Assembly (NCBI GenBank): GCA_945877525.1
Contig: CAMDVP010000215.1
Coordinates: 1-5,086, forward strand
Length of the DNA: 5,086 bases
Source of the DNA: an uncultured Clostridia bacterium
Lineage (GTDB): Bacteria > Bacillota > Clostridia > Christensenellales > Aristaeellaceae
Reading direction: 5' to 3'
Both the position numbers and the translations under genes were made by a program. Of this stretch, positions 4,797 through 5,086 are shown piece after piece. A model generated the notes under the pieces. That model did no database searches. It saw only the letters and a program-made list of their open reading frames with translations, and was not told the origin of the DNA. Numbering within the stretch: the stretch's first letter is position 1; each line of letters begins with the position of its first letter.

Positions 4797-5086
4797 ATGA
4801 AGCAGATTACCTCCGCGCAGCTGCGCGAAATGTTCCAGAAGTTCATGGAGTCCAAGGGCCACCACCGCATTCAGTCCGCCTCCGTGATTCCGGAGAACGA
4901 CCCCACCGTGCTGTTTACCACCGCCGGCATGCATCCCCTGGTGCCCTACCTGATGGGTACGCCCCATCCCGCCGGCACCCGCCTGACCGATGTGCAGAAG
5001 TGCATCCGTACCGGCGACATCGACGACGTGGGCGATCCCTCCCACCTGACCTTCTTTGAAATGCTGGGCAACTGGAGCCTGGGCGA
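4797..5086 (+). CDS. alaS: alanine--tRNA ligase, N-terminal part (runs off window)
   Basis: The first 96 codons of alanyl-tRNA synthetase are present. This cytoplasmic class II enzyme activates alanine with ATP and charges tRNA-Ala. Diagnostic parts are SAQLREMFQKFMESKGHHRI (residues 6-25), ASVIPENDPTVLFTTAGM (28-45, class II motif 1 region), QKCIRTGDIDDVGD (67-80) and HLTFFEMLGNWSLG (83-96, start of the motif 2 region). The TTAGMHPLVPYLMG and DIDDVGD wording differs from the NAGM-type sequence of Escherichia coli-like AlaRS and matches a subtype I associate with clostridia and some other bacteria. The ATG at 4797 has AAGGAG (4783-4788) 8 nt upstream. The rest of the catalytic domain, the editing domain and the C-Ala region lie beyond the window, so completeness cannot be judged. 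Confidence 0.97.
   Translation, partial: MKQITSAQLREMFQKFMESKGHHRIQSASVIPENDPTVLFTTAGMHPLVPYLMGTPHPAGTRLTDVQKCIRTGDIDDVGDPSHLTFFEMLGNWSLG

Overview
The window reads as chromosomal DNA from a Gram-positive, clostridia-like member of the Bacillota with medium-to-high GC. The core genes are roughly 60-65% G+C. The evidence is a clostridial-style 5S rRNA tail, strong AGGAGG-type ribosome binding sites on every gene, sigma-A-type promoters (two with an extended TGn -10 box), simple intrinsic terminators, and an alanyl-tRNA synthetase N-terminus of the subtype I associate with clostridia and related bacteria. No species can be named from this alone.

Layout. Positions 1-52 are the 3' end of a 5S rRNA on the + strand, closed by a perfect hairpin terminator (60-88), so the window opens at the end of an rRNA operon. 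A GNAT acetyltransferase (108-638, -) points head-on into that terminator. A 127-bp divergent spacer follows, holding a 15-bp palindrome, two phased T-tracts and a good + strand promoter. That promoter drives a 458-residue cytoplasmic transglutaminase-like protein (766-2142, +) with an intact Cys-His-Asp triad and a long N-terminal region I cannot assign. A strong hairpin (2161-2192) separates it from a convergent minus-strand group: a MATE multidrug exporter (4608-3259), pyroglutamyl-peptidase I (3242-2652, 16 bp after the MATE stop) and a 104-residue four-helix membrane protein of unknown function (2562-2248). The last part is a divergent intergenic region with a GGAATTCC inverted repeat and a near-perfect promoter, followed by the first 96 codons of alaS (+), which runs off the window.

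How they work together. MATE and pcp are almost certainly co-transcribed, and the small membrane gene may be read through from them. The other genes look like independent units: a housekeeping rRNA operon, a housekeeping tRNA synthetase and single accessory genes. The GNAT and small-membrane genes are less GC-rich (about 52-54%) than their neighbours, which fits more recently acquired or less constrained genes.

I found no mobile element, CRISPR array, tRNA or obvious new multi-gene system. The observations most worth a second look are the two palindromic or hairpin elements around the alaS promoter, the palindrome in the GNAT/transglutaminase spacer, and the orphan membrane protein.
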